Assembly (NCBI GenBank): GCA_964016885.1
Contig: OZ024744.1
Span: 70,999,348-71,063,347 of the forward strand
DNA: 64,000 nt
DNA from: Eledone cirrhosa
Taxonomy: Eukaryota > Mollusca > Cephalopoda > Octopoda > Eledonidae
Direction of reading: 5' to 3'
The notes beneath the pieces are model-generated. The model worked only from the letters and a program-made list of their open reading frames with translations. It searched no databases and was not told where the DNA came from. Shown piece after piece: positions 10,801 through 21,081 of this stretch. Position 1 is the stretch's first letter, and each line of letters begins with the position of its first letter. The translations under genes were made by a program, and so were the position numbers.

Positions 10801-11065
10801 ATGGGAAGAATACCAAACCATAGAAACCTTCAAAATAAATAAATATAAACAAATAGATAGAAAGGAACATCACAAGCCATACATCTTGGAGGGAATTAAT
10901 GCAGTCAGAAAGTGCAGCTAAAGCACTCAATAAGGGATTTTACCTGAGAGTTATAACATTACGTTTAGACAGCTATGCAAATTGAAGACAGTGACCGATA
11001 AGCGAGCCGCCAGGACCAGAACAACGGAAAAAACCGACTCAGGAAAATTATATATATACATACAC

Positions 11066-11247
11066 AGCCGTGAAGGTAACACGGTAAAAACCTCCCAGTC
11101 CACACTGTAAATGTGGTTGGTGTTAGGAAGGGCATCCAGCTGTAGAAAACCCACCAGACAGTCCTATACGAGCAAGACAACCAATCTTGCCTCAAGTGGG
11201 AAAACTCCCGTCCAAACCCATGCAAGCGTGGAAGATGGACGTTAAAC

Positions 11248-11282
<35 letters not shown>
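11066..11282 (+). mobile_element. L-i type 3' tail fragment ending in GATGAT
   Basis: One core module (GTAACACGGTAAAAACCTCC), then GTTAGGAAGGGCATCCAGCT, CCCATGCAAGCGTGGAAGAT and (GAT)n at 11248-11282. No coding part remains. 10801-11065 shows nothing recognisable. Confidence 0.85.
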
Positions 11283-11335
11283 CACACACACACATATGTA
11301 TGCATATAATGTATGTGTCTATGTATGTATGTATA

Positions 11336-11767
11336 TAATAAAGATGAAATAAAGATGGTTATAAGAGTTCCATATATTTCATTATACGTATTCCGAATAC
11401 AAAATCATAGATCTTCCATGCAAGATGGACGTTAAACGATGATGATGATGATGATGATGATGTGTTCTCTTCAGATAAAAAATAAGGTACAATGATATGA
11501 GGCATAATAGCACTTGTTTATAGGTAAGTGCTAAGTCTATATATGATAGAAATATATGTGTTAATACTATTTCTTACTATAGTATTAACACATATATTTC
11601 TATCATATGTAGACTTAGCACTTACCTATAAACAAGTCCTATTATGCCTTGTATCATTGTACCTTATTTTTTATCTGAAGAGAACACATCATCTATGATT
11701 TTGTATTCGAAATACGTATAATAAAATATATGGAACTCTTATAACCATCTTTATTTTATCTTTATTA
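11336..11767. mobile_element. Large foldback element with a LINE tail inserted in one arm
   Basis: Arms of about 190 bp pair almost perfectly around a centre near 11570 (ACTATTTCTTACTATAGT). TAGGTAAGTGCTAAGTCTA pairs with TAGACTTAGCACTTACCTA, and GGTTATAAGAGTTCCATATA pairs with its complement near 11725-11745. The left arm carries an extra block of about 50 bp at 11416-11462: the L-i terminus (CAAGATGGACGTTAAACGATG) plus a GATGAT tract, absent from the right arm. No coding capacity. Confidence 0.92.
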
Positions 11768-12897
11768 TATATACTCCAGTTCTACCAACTGTTGAGTGCT
11801 ACTTATCTGATATATGCATAGTTTTATTGTTCTACAATATTACCCACCTTCTATATGTATGTATATATGTATATATGTATGTATGTATGTATTTATGTAT
11901 GTATGTATGTATTTGAGAGTACATACATATATGTTTGCACACAGATACATACACACTCTCATGATCATCATTATCATCATCAGTATTTTTTTTTCTTTTT
12001 CATTTTGTTTGAATTTTTAGGGTTTTAGGATTAAAAAAACAAGATACTTATTATGGAAATTATTCAAAATATGCAAGATTCACACATTGGGAATGATAAT
12101 TAGAATATTTGGCATATTCAAGGCTTTATTTTTATTTATTTATTTATTTTATTTTATTTATTTTTTTATTTATTTTTTTATTTAATTATTGCCAAATATG
12201 CAGCAAATATTCCCTATCTTTGATAATTTATTTCAATCTTTTTTTTTTAAGGACACAACAAAGAACTAAAGTTCAGGAGAACAGTTTCTTAAGTAAAATT
12301 ATCAAATATATACATACAAAACACCCTAACAAACTTGTTTTAAATAGTAGGAAATAAAACAATAATTGATTTAAAAAAGAAAACAGAAATAAAATGAATA
12401 AAATAAAAACAGATGATCTCATCATAAGAATACAAATTTTCATTACCATAAAGATTTACAAAATTCAAAAAACTTGTTTTCAATCGGAGCGATTATGTTT
12501 CAGTTTCTTTTCTATAAAAGCCTCTTTTAAAGAGTTTTCAAAACTTGTCACATATATCCCCTTACACAAGGAAATCTTGAAATTTTATACCCAATGTTTC
12601 AACAATCAGAATAGCTGTTTATCACCAAAACAGTAAAAATATCCATTAACACTTTCATTACCACTTTTTATAATGAAAAACCCACTGCCTATGATGTTGA
12701 AATTGTTTTTAAAATAATCAAAAACTTTGAATGATTTCGTATTGTAATAAACTTTCTTATTGATAAGCTGGGATTTGGAAGATAACTTAACAAAGGCTCT
12801 TACATGAAATTATGTTGAAAAATTTTAGATAAATATATCCAGTTTAGAATATGTACGCTGTATACCTGCATATTGTAAGGAGCAATTAAATGGGCCT
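11768..12897. other. AT-rich, gene-free stretch
   Basis: Contains a short ATGT tract (11855-11912) and T-rich runs (12125-12190). Open frames at 12109-12357 and 12394-12636 are Phe/Ile/Lys-rich with no recognisable domain, as expected for AT-rich noncoding DNA. Confidence 0.6.
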
Positions 12898-13010
12898 GTG
12901 TCGAGAAGGGCACCCTGCTGTAAAACATTGCCTCAAAAAGTCCCGTCCAACCCATGCCAGCATTGAAAATTTGACATAAAAGTGATAGTGATGATGATGA
13001 TGATGATGAA
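12898..13010 (+). mobile_element. Short LINE/SINE tail fragment
   Basis: GAGAAGGGCACCCTGCTGTA, CCAACCCATGCCAGCATTG and GTGATGATGATGATG are decayed versions of the L-i/SINE B terminal blocks. Confidence 0.7.
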
Positions 13011-13483
13011 CATTTTAAAAGAAACAGCTTTGTATTGTAGAACCAAGGGCAGCGGTAGAGGCAGTGTCAGATTTAGGACAGATGAGGCCCTGTGCTAGTT
13101 AAGTTATGAGGCCCCTTACATTTGAATAAATTCATTGTAAAAAATTTCAGGGGCAGGAAGATGCCCCCCCCCCCCCCCCTCCCTTCCCTCTGGCCAATGG
13201 GGCTCTGTTCTTAGGCACACCTAAGCACAATCGTAAATCTGGAACTGGGTAGGGGCAATTACAGTCAAGCAGTTTGGTATGAAAAGGATTAATGAAATCA
13301 TGGTATGGAATGGAAAGAGGTTTACTATTTGACTGGACAGACTATAATGACAAAAATATGTGAAACTTATATTTTCTGGCAACTTATGCATCCTTGAAGT
13401 AAGTGTGTCATGCAGTGGCACTCTCTCCAAGCAGCAACTTAGTGTATTTAGTAACAGATCTAGGTTTCATAGCCTGACAGCTA

Positions 13484-13690
13484 TGAGGAAGACATAGTAG
13501 AGGAAGACATAGTAGAGGAAGACCACGAAAATCATGGGCAGAGGTGGTGAGAGCTGACTTCAGATCGTTGAAGCTCACAGAGGAGATGACAAAGGACCGT
13601 GACGAATGGAGAGATGCTGGGCTGAATAGGATCCGTCCCACCCTTGCAAGCAGGGAAAAGCGGACGTAAAATGATGACAATGATGATGCT
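13484..13690 (+). mobile_element. L-ii LINE 3' fragment
   Basis: Reads GRPRKSWAEVVRADFRSLK and then TEEMTKDRDEWRDAGLNR, reaching a stop within the terminal block GCAGGGAAAAGCGGACGTAA, with (GAT)n-like DNA after it. In L-ii the coding region runs to the very 3' end. 13011-13483 holds a 17-C run (13164-13180) and no gene. Confidence 0.87.
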
Positions 13691-13749
13691 GATGACAGCT
13701 AAAGATCACAAGCTGTTGAAGTATTGATTGTTTTCTGAAAGGTTTGTTG

Positions 13750-14043
13750 TTAAACATATAGTGGTGGAGACTTATTCTTCCAGCCCATGTTGTCCAGGCA
13801 TATATCGTTGTGGTAGGGTTGTGTGTTATTCTTAGTTATATTTATATTATTTGTAATATATTTATTACCAGACGAAGGTTTACCACCACAGAATGGGAAG
13901 ATGGTCATGCCGTCTAGCCTTTTGCCGTCTACTTGGTTCAACCCCACCAGATCGAGTTGGGAGGGGAAGCCAGCAGCATCCAAGCCATGCCGCATGCAGT
14001 GACACATTCTCCAGCGGCATTGAAGACCAATTTTTTCAGTAGC
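13750..14043 (-). mobile_element. NR-family LINE coding fragment
   Basis: The minus strand gives GLDAAGFPSQLDLVGLNQVD, then GKRLDGMTIFPFCGGKPS. This matches the segment after the reverse transcriptase in the longest NR copy (ILGRSLDAVGFPSQLEPVG near 28600). The remainder toward 13750 does not resemble the family. Confidence 0.6.
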
Positions 14044-14890
14044 TCATTCCACCACTTCTAATAACATCTGTACTTTTTCATTGGTGTCTGATAAGAGTGT
14101 GATATCATCTTCAAAATTAACATCAGTTATTGTTATTTCAGGGTATCCAGTGCTACATCGAGGATGAAGTGTGAATCTTATTTGATGAGCATATTTGATC
14201 GTTACATAGTCGAGTGTTAATATGGAGAGTAACAGAGCAAATGTATCTCTTTGAAGAAAATCCGTTTTCAGTTTGAAGAAGTCTGTCCCACCATCAGGGT
14301 ACAGTACTTTTGCTTCCATGCAGTCTTAGAGACTGTTCAGAGACGTGCAACCAAACGATTACCCTCCATCAGGCATCTACCATACTCTGAACGCCTTGCT
14401 TCCCTGGGCATGAATACATTGAAGCTCCAACGCCCCCATTATTTGTTTGACTTTCCATGATGAATGAAATTGAAAGAGTTACTAAAATCAAAGAATGAGA
14501 TAACAGCTGGAAGGTTCTTTGCTTTTTACTCCTTTGATGAATTTTCTAAGGGTCAGAATTTCCCCAATGGTGATCTATTTGAACAAAATCCATTTTGGTT
14601 CATGCAAACTATTGGTTCTAAATGAGGTTTAATTCTATGAAATATCATTTTGTTGTAGACTTTAGATGATATTTCTGTGGGACTAATTCTATAGTAATTT
14701 TTAACATTATTAAGATCACCCTTTTTTGAAAATGGAGTTATACCACTTTAGTTCCAAATTTTTGGCTCATCTCCATGAAAGGTTTGATCACACACTTCGA
14801 GTAATGCATCAACTAAGGCTTCAGTTTTCCAAACATTGATTGAAATGTTATTGGGTCCTGCTGCTTTTCTGCTTTTGAAGGATTTGATTG
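14044..14890 (-). pseudogene. LINE reverse transcriptase relic (endonuclease-RT element)
   Basis: Reading from 14890 leftward, the frames give RKAAGPNNIS, then SGITPFSKKGDL, MNQNGFCSNRSPLGK and LPAVISFFDFSNSFNFIHHG. After a gap they continue FLQRDTFALLLSILTLDYV and ITDVNFEDDITLLSD. These are RT motifs in order (GPDN, KKGD, QNGFR, FxDFxxAF, FADD). The active-site motif reads FEDD. About 35 residues are missing where a CR1/L2 fragment (14322-14462) sits. Stops and frameshifts show it is dead. The matching endonuclease lies next door in the opposite orientation. Confidence 0.8.
14322..14462 (+). mobile_element. CR1/L2-like LINE fragment
   Basis: ETVQRRATKRLPSIRHLPYS then ERLASLGMNTLKLQR: the post-RT region typical of CR1/L2-type LINEs. 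It is a close relative of the minus-strand segment at about 19000-19120. It interrupts the RT relic on the other strand. Confidence 0.8.
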
Positions 14891-15700
14891 AAACAAACCG
14901 AAACGGTCAGTACCTACTTGATTTTGCAACAGAATGCAGACAGATAAACCTGAATCTTCAATACAAGAAATGAATTGGGAAGTCATGGATCTTCACATAT
15001 TTCAATAAATTGAAAGCACAACTGTACTACATTCTAATAAATAAGAAATTGAGAAACAATGCACAAAATTGTGAGTCTTATAACATTTTTGCATCAGTAA
15101 ATTCTGACCATAAAATTGTTTCTGTGAAAATAAGACTCAGTCTAAGAATCCATAAAAATAAAAAATAAAAATAATGGATACGATTGGAATAAACTGCTAA
15201 CTGATGATACTATCAAAATCAAATACAAAACTAAAGTCAGAAACCGTTTCAATACACTGCAGGCAGTCACAGAAGAAAGAAATGCTGATGAAATTCATAA
15301 AAACATCGTAATTGCCCATAAAGAAGCTGCTGAATAATCCATACCAAAATTAGAGAAGAAGAAGCAACGTGTTCCATGGGAAAGCGATAAGATTAAAACC
15401 AAACAAAAACAGTTCAAGAAGCACAAAAGGCATTATTAGGAAACGAAAGTCCAGTGTTTCCAAGCAGCCAAACATGATCTTATGGCTACTTATAATGAAG
15501 AGTTTACTACATATATAAAATCAACATCCCATCAAATGTAGTACAACACCAATCATAAAAAATTACTTGTACAACTGTCAATGAAATTACTGGTAGAAAG
15601 AATACACCAACATGCAAGATAAAAGCTAAGATGCCAAAAGAATGTATACAAAAATAGAAAGACCACTGCCAAAACCTTAGTCAATTACCTGTTATAAGAG
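14891..15700 (+). pseudogene. LINE endonuclease relic, inverted relative to its RT
   Basis: Frames with stops give NGQYLLDFATECRQINLNLQ, KAQLYYILINKKLRNNAQN and SVNSDHKIVSVKIRLSLR, then a linker NRFNTLQAVTEERNADEI and KKKQRVPWE. The SDH motif marks the end of an APE-type endonuclease, and the order is endonuclease then linker. The block is fused head-on to the RT at 14890. No gene is seen in 15701-15875. Confidence 0.8.
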
Positions 15701-15875
15701 AACAAAATATCATAGGAGTAGTTGACAGTACATTACCAATCATTACAGACGAATCAAATTATATATACAAAACTCACTAAGGTGCAATTTGAGGTAGATT
15801 CATTTGTTGTTTCTAGCAGGTCAACTGACCATGTACAGATAACTCTTGTTTGCTTGTAGGAGGGAGGCAATCGAT

Positions 15876-15893
15876 TAACTCTTTAGCATTTAC
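15876..15893 (+). repeat. Isolated MITE terminal repeat
   Basis: TTAACTCTTTAGCATTTA matches the terminal inverted repeats of the MITEs at 5978 and 21082, but the body does not follow. It could be a remnant or chance. Confidence 0.5.
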
Positions 15894-15962
15894 ATTACTT
15901 TGGCAGGTTGCAGTAGTGGTCTGTTTAATTGACACAAACATATGATTGGTAGTACGGGTACC

Positions 15963-16700
15963 ACAATCAAATACACCCAGTGCGCTCTGTAAAGTGATAG
16001 TGCTGTTGTCACAATAAAATACACCCAGTGCGCTCTGTAAAGTGATAGTGCTGTTGTCACAATAAAATACACCCAATACGCTCTGTAAGTGCTAAAATAA
16101 AATACATGCAATACACTCTGTAAAGTAGTAGTGGCTGGTTCTACAATATCTTAGTACATTCTGTAAAATGTAGGTGCTGATGCCACAATGAAATAGACCC
16201 AGTACACGTGGTAGTGTTGGTGCCACAATAGAATACACCCAGTACACTCTGTAATGTGGTAGTGTTGGTGCCATAATAAAATACACCCAGTACACTCTGT
16301 AACATGGTAGTGTTGGTGCCATAATAAAATACATCCAATATACACACTGTAAAGTAGTAGTACTGGTGCCATAATAAAATACACCTAGTACACTCTGCAA
16401 CGTGGTAGTGCTGGTGCCATAATAAAATGCGACCAATACACTCTGTAAAGTGTTATTAGTAGTGTCACAATGAAATACACCCAATACACTCTGTAATGTG
16501 TTAGCACTGGTGTCACAATAAAATGCATGCAGCACCCTTAGCAAAGGGGTTGGCATTAAGAAGGGCATTCAGTCATAGAAATCATGCAAAAGTTAAAACA
16601 TAGGGGCAAAAATGGACATCTGACCTGCCATAGTCACAGAACATGACGATACATCCAACCCATGGCAGCATGGAAAACTATAAAATGGATATAAAATGAT
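15963..16700 (+). repeat. 48-bp tandem array grown from the LINE/SINE core module, plus its tail
   Basis: Units starting ACAATAAAATACACCCAGT begin at 15963, 16011, 16059, then more irregularly, and at 16225, 16273, 16321, 16371, 16419, 16467 and 16515: about 12 units, mostly 48 bp. The unit is homologous to the single module between CTGTAAAGTGG and CACCCAG in L-i 3' UTRs and SINE B. The last unit runs into the normal tail (AAGAAGGGCATTCAG..., CAACCCATGGCAGCATGG) and then the GAT tract. Short Tyr/Leu-rich minus-strand frames are artefacts. Confidence 0.92.
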
Positions 16701-16744
16701 GACGATGATGATGATGATGGTGGTGGTGGTGGTGGAGGTGGTGG

Positions 16745-16776
<32 letters not shown>

Positions 16777-16793
16777 GTGATGATGGTGGTGGA

Positions 16794-16853
<60 letters not shown>

Positions 16854-16918
16854 GGTGGTGGAGGTGGTGGTGATGATGATGATGATGATGATGGTGATGA
16901 TGGTGGTGGAGGTGGTGG

Positions 16919-16976
<58 letters not shown>

Positions 16977-17133
16977 GATAACGATGACGATGAAGACAAC
17001 GACGACGATGATGATGATGATGATGATGACGATGATGATGATGATGATGATGATGATGGTGATGATGACGACGATGACGACAACGACGACGACGATGATG
17101 ATGGGGTGGTGGTGATGACGATGATGGTGATGG

Positions 17134-17180
<47 letters not shown>

Positions 17181-17398
17181 GTGATGATGACGACGATGAC
17201 GACAACGACGACGACGATGATGATGGGGTGGTGGTGATGATGATGATGACGGTGGTGGTGGTGGTGGTGATGATGATGATGATGACGGTGATGATGACGG
17301 TGGTGATGAGGATGATAACAACAGTGATGACAACAATGCCAACAACAACAACAACAACATCAACAACGACGACGATGATGATGATGATGATGATGACT
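16695..17398. repeat. GAT/GGT/GAC trinucleotide tract, about 700 bp
   Basis: It starts at the 3' tail of the array above. GAT, GGT and GAC triplets form sub-blocks; a block with ACGATGACGACAACG at 17071 recurs at 17193 (period 122). Poly-His, poly-Ser, poly-Ile and poly-Met frames are artefacts. Confidence 0.95.
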
Positions 17399-17990
17399 AT
17401 ATAGGGTATATATTGTCTATCTATCTGGCTCTTCTTACCAGTCCTTATATCTATTTATCTATCTACCTTTATACATTTTACACGTTTTTATTGTATGTAA
17501 ACTTCCCCCTTTGTATTTGTCCCCTTCTTTTGTGCCCCTGTGGCTAATAAAGAAACATATCTATCTACCTTTATACACATTCATGGTGACAACTGTGGTG
17601 TCATGATATGTGACAAGTCTGGTGGGATTTCAGGGGTAATGTGAGGGTGAAAACGGCTGTCATGGGTGCATGATACATGTGATGGTATAATCTGTGACAA
17701 AGTGGGGGGCTACAATAATGACAATAGCAGGTATTAGGTAGCTCTGACTGGTCTGGTGGGATTTAACAGGGTAGTGTGACAGAGAAAATGAGTTGAGGAT
17801 GATCTTGGATAGAATGGAAAGTACAGTGATGATGAGAATGGTTATTAGAGAGCGATGGTTGGGGTAGGGCATGAATGGGTCAAGTTATATTCACAATTCC
17901 ATATATATATATATATATATATAAATGAAGTAATTCTGTCGGAAAGGTCCAGGAAAAAAGAGTGCTCTGTGTAGGTTAAAGAGCTTATTC
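17399..17990. other. Gene-free stretch, possibly an old LINE 3' UTR
   Basis: TGTGCCCCTGTGGCTAATAA near 17533 followed by ATCT repeats resembles a polyadenylated LINE 3' end. From 17580 to 17880 there is an imperfect repeat of CTGGTGGGATTT. No coding signal. Confidence 0.4.
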
Positions 17991-18184
17991 GTTATGTAAT
18001 AAACAACATAAGATGATTATTTTATTTACCAGTGGTTTCTTGAAAGCAAACAAATTTGCTTTCAGTCATCAGAATGGAAAAAAAAGACACCAGGATTTTT
18101 TCCATTCTGATGTCTGAAAGCAAATTTGTTTGCTTTCAAGAAACCACTGGTAAATGAAATAATCATCTTATGTTGTTTATTACA

Positions 18185-18188
<4 letters not shown>
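17991..18188. mobile_element. Foldback MITE, about 90-bp arms
   Basis: GTTATGTAATAAACAACATA at the left end pairs with TATGTTGTTTATTACATAAC at the right end. The arms continue through CCAGTGGTTTCTTGAAAGCA to a small loop near 18088. TA-rich DNA flanks the right side. No coding capacity. Confidence 0.92.
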
Positions 18189-18234
<46 letters not shown>

Positions 18235-18278
18235 CATTCTAGTGTGGAAGATAGACGTTAAACGATGATGATGATAAT
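18189..18278 (+). repeat. TA tract followed by a LINE/SINE terminal block
   Basis: A pure TA run (18189-18232) then CCCATTCTAGTGTGGAAGAT, AGACGTTAAACG and GATGATGATG, i.e. only the last 45 bp of an L-i type tail. Confidence 0.85.
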
Positions 18279-18604
18279 GATACTTATATATACATACAGA
18301 TACACACACACAAGATTTGTCCCCAATGTAAGAGTACTGATTTTTCTATGTACGACAAAGTACTTACCACCTTGTTGATGTATATAGGCATGTTGGTTAT
18401 GACCTTGGATGTATGTACATACTTGTTTCAACATGATCGATTGAGTCAGATGTGAGTTATTGCTGTTTATGTAAAGACATGTTTATAACCTCTGTTACGT
18501 TTGCGATGGAGGAAAATATCGAACAATAGTACGCAATAAAATTTTGTGTGAAACTCAACAAATCTGCCACCAAAATATTTAATTCTTTAACACAAGCTTA
18601 TGGA

Positions 18605-19445
18605 AATAATAATAATGAAAATATTGTGTACAGTGCTCAGGTGCACTACAATTCATCAAAAGTGTATATAGGGTAATGTACAAACGTCAGGAAAATGAAC
18701 AGTGCATGATATATACATGTGTGCATGTGTATGGAAGGGGGACATCAGGTGTAGTTTTGGCAAATTTCAGGAAGCATGAGGGTTTTAAAGGATGCAGTGT
18801 CTCGGCAGCTAACAACTGATGCAGGCAGTTTGTTCCATGCTTCAGCAACTCTAAGTGTGAAAAAATGTTTCTGAAAGTCATGGGAGCTGTGCTGTTTTCT
18901 GACTTTGTAGGCATGTCCACGTATTAGACACATGGGGATCAAAAAGGTGCTCAGGGTTGTTGTTGGCGAGATGGTTAATAACTTTGTGGGTGTTTACCAA
19001 GTCCATTGCCAGACGTCGGAGCTTCAATGAATCCATGCCCAGGGAAGCAAAGCGTTCAGAGTATGGTAGGTGTCTGATGGAGGGTATTCACTTGGTTGCA
19101 TGTCTCTGAACAGTTTCCAGGAGGTCAATGTTCTGAGCAAGATAGGGGTTCCAGACTGATGATGCGAATTCCAAGTGTGATCATACCATAGCTGTATACA
19201 GCTTTAAATAGATGGCTGGAGAGCGGCTAACAAAGGTCTTGCTGAGTGATGCCAAGACACCCTCGGCCTTCTTGACAATTTTAGAGATGTGCTTTGTCCA
19301 ACGCAAATCGCTGCTGACAGTAATGCCCAGGTCACGTTCACAAGAGGACTTCTTGATATCAGTGTTGTGGAGGGAGTATGTGGATGCTGGATTTTTCCTC
19401 CCAAAATGCATGCCAAGAAGTAAGGTTTTATGTGGCACAAAGCTT
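18605..19445 (-). mobile_element. CR1/L2-like LINE, 5'-truncated, nested in mariner
   Basis: Minus-strand frames give LLGMHFGRKNPASTYSLHN, ERDLGITVSSDLRWTKHISK, IVKKAEGVLASLSKTF, a broken middle with the ERL-LG-L region, and HSSHDFQKHFFTLRVAEAWN then KLPASVVSCRDTASFKTLML. This is the end of RT and the C-terminal domain of CR1/L2-type LINEs. The 3' UTR ends near 18605 in an ATT triplet run (complement AATAATAATAATG). About 20 mariner codons are lost at the insertion site. Confidence 0.85.
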
Positions 19446-19778
19446 TCAAAGAGGACCAAGACAATGTTGAAGACGAACCTCATTCTGGACGAGCAATCTC
19501 GTCAACAAATGAACAAAATGTGGAAGTGGTGCAAGCAGTGATAGTGAAAGATCACTGATTAAGTTGTAGGATGATTGCAGAAGAAACAGGCTTGGATAAA
19601 AATGCAGTTCACAGAATTTTAACAGACTACTTACACATGTGAAAAATTTGTACAAAAAGTAGTGCCTAAACACTGTTGAGCAAAAAGTGAACCTGGTTAG
19701 AAATTTATCAGGATTTGCTAGAAAGACTTGAAATTGAGTCAAATCTCTTGGTTAAATAATAACAGGAGATGAATCATG

Positions 19779-20242
19779 TAAGGGAATAAATATGTTTTCT
19801 TAAATGATAGAAGTTGATTCTTCTATCGATATACTTGTCTATATCAGATATTTTGGGGAGTAAATGAGCTTCATTTTATTATGTCAAATTCGAACACAAT
19901 AGCTATAGGGGAGAGGTCAAGTAAACGCATTTAAGACTATTCAACAGAATTCGTAATATAATCAGCTTGTCTCTCCACAGCCCCGGTAGACAGAATGGAG
20001 AAGGCCTTTCTCCAGAGGACGGCAAGGGAGACGCGTTGGAAAAGCCTCTCCAATTCGCGGGGCTCACACTTGCGGCTGGCCAGCTCAGCGCCTATTGTGG
20101 TGAGTAGGGAGGTTTCCCTAGGACCGAGGACACCAGAAGTCTCCACTGCCAAGGGTACAACCGCAAATCTGTTGGAGAGCGACCAGTATTTGAGGAGTTT
20201 GGCCTCCTCAGCCCGATGTGCAACAGAACCTGGGTTAGTCGC
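19779..20242 (-). mobile_element. NR-family LINE 3' end nested in mariner, 12-bp TSD
   Basis: Flanked by direct repeats AGATGAATCATG at 19767-19778 and 20243-20254. The minus strand encodes AEEAKLLKYWSLSNRFAVVP, LAVETSGVLGPRETSLLTTI and LERLFQRVSLAV, then a stop at 19937 and a 158-bp 3' UTR without a poly-A tail. It is strongly 5'-truncated. The longer frame running to 20419 is an accidental fusion with antisense mariner sequence. Confidence 0.9.
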
Positions 20243-20747
20243 AGATGAATCATGGGTGTTTGAGTACAATCCGGCGACAAAGCAGCAAAGTGAGGAGTGG
20301 CATATGAAAAATTCTCCTTGTCCAAAGAAAGCACTCAGGAACAGATTGAAGGTGAAAATGATGATTATTATTTTTTCAACTGTGATATTGTTTACTCCAG
20401 AAGAGACAGTTAATGGCACTTTCTACAAATATATCTTGTAATGATTTTGAAAACGCCTTCAGCTTGCAGGAGTGCACCATAATAGCGCACCTGCTCATAC
20501 AGCACTTTCAATTAGAGAATTTCTGGCAAAGAAAAACATTCCCACTCTTCCGCATCCAAATCTAGCTCCCTGTGATTTCTACCTCTTCCCTAAGTTGAAA
20601 TCGAAGTTGAAGGGTCACTATTTTGGGACTGTGGAAAAAACAAACTAAGGACAGCCACAGAAAATGACTTCTGATATTGCTACAATCAATGGAAAAAATG
20701 TTGGAACCACTGCTGAAGGGTTGTATTTTGAAGGAGGTAACTTGTAA

Positions 20748-21081
20748 TTTTAAGTATATCTAATTACATCTAATATACATTTAAATAAAATATCAGTACC
20801 CTTCAGGTTTATGGCCCTTTAAAGTAAACTTAAGTTTTATTGATCTATATGGTTCTGGGTGTTTCTCTAGATCTAATTTTTCTACAATATTTTTCCTTTC
20901 TCAATTAATGTTATTTAAATTATCATGGTTATTTTTTCTTAAATTATCATGGTTACTTTTAAGTTTATTATAAATAGAGTTCTCATAAAATTGAATTTCC
21001 AAATTATATATTTTTAGTTTTATCAGCTACATGTGTATGCCGTTCTGTCTTCTTGAATTAATTATTGTAAAATCCAGTTCT
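20748..21081. other. AT-rich spacer
   Basis: No gene or recognised repeat. TTAAATTATCATGGTTA occurs twice (about 20914 and 20939). The left edge would be where a mariner terminal repeat belongs, but I could not identify one. Confidence 0.5.

Larger units (their letters stand above)
18506..20747 (+). pseudogene. Mariner-family transposase, split by two retroposons
   Basis: Exons of a single former ORF can be followed. Segment 1, 18506-18604, starts at ATG: MEENIEQ, stop, then YAIKFCVKLNKSATKIF. Segment 2, about 19446-19778: FKEDQDNVEDEPHSGRAISS then RMIAEETGLDKNAVHRIL, a helix-turn-helix region, up to the first catalytic Asp in DES. Segment 3, 20243-20747: DESWVFEYNPATKQQSEEW, then HHNSAPAHTALS, APCDFYLFPKLKSKLKGHYF and the end YFEGGNL. 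The second catalytic position, usually Asp in HHDNAPAHT, reads Asn. The third Asp is kept in APCD. This is a mariner-type layout of about 345 residues, inactivated by stops, two insertions and a short deletion. Terminal repeats were not found. Confidence 0.88.

Noticed and set aside
12109..12636. Two AT-rich frames as small genes
   Set aside because: Phe/Ile/Lys bias follows base composition; no conserved motif or splice context supports them.
16593..17366. 257-codon His/Ile/Ser-rich frame
   Set aside because: Translation of the GAT/GGT tract.
19937..20419. 160-codon minus-strand frame as one gene
   Set aside because: It joins NR LINE codons to antisense mariner codons across the insertion boundary at 20242.
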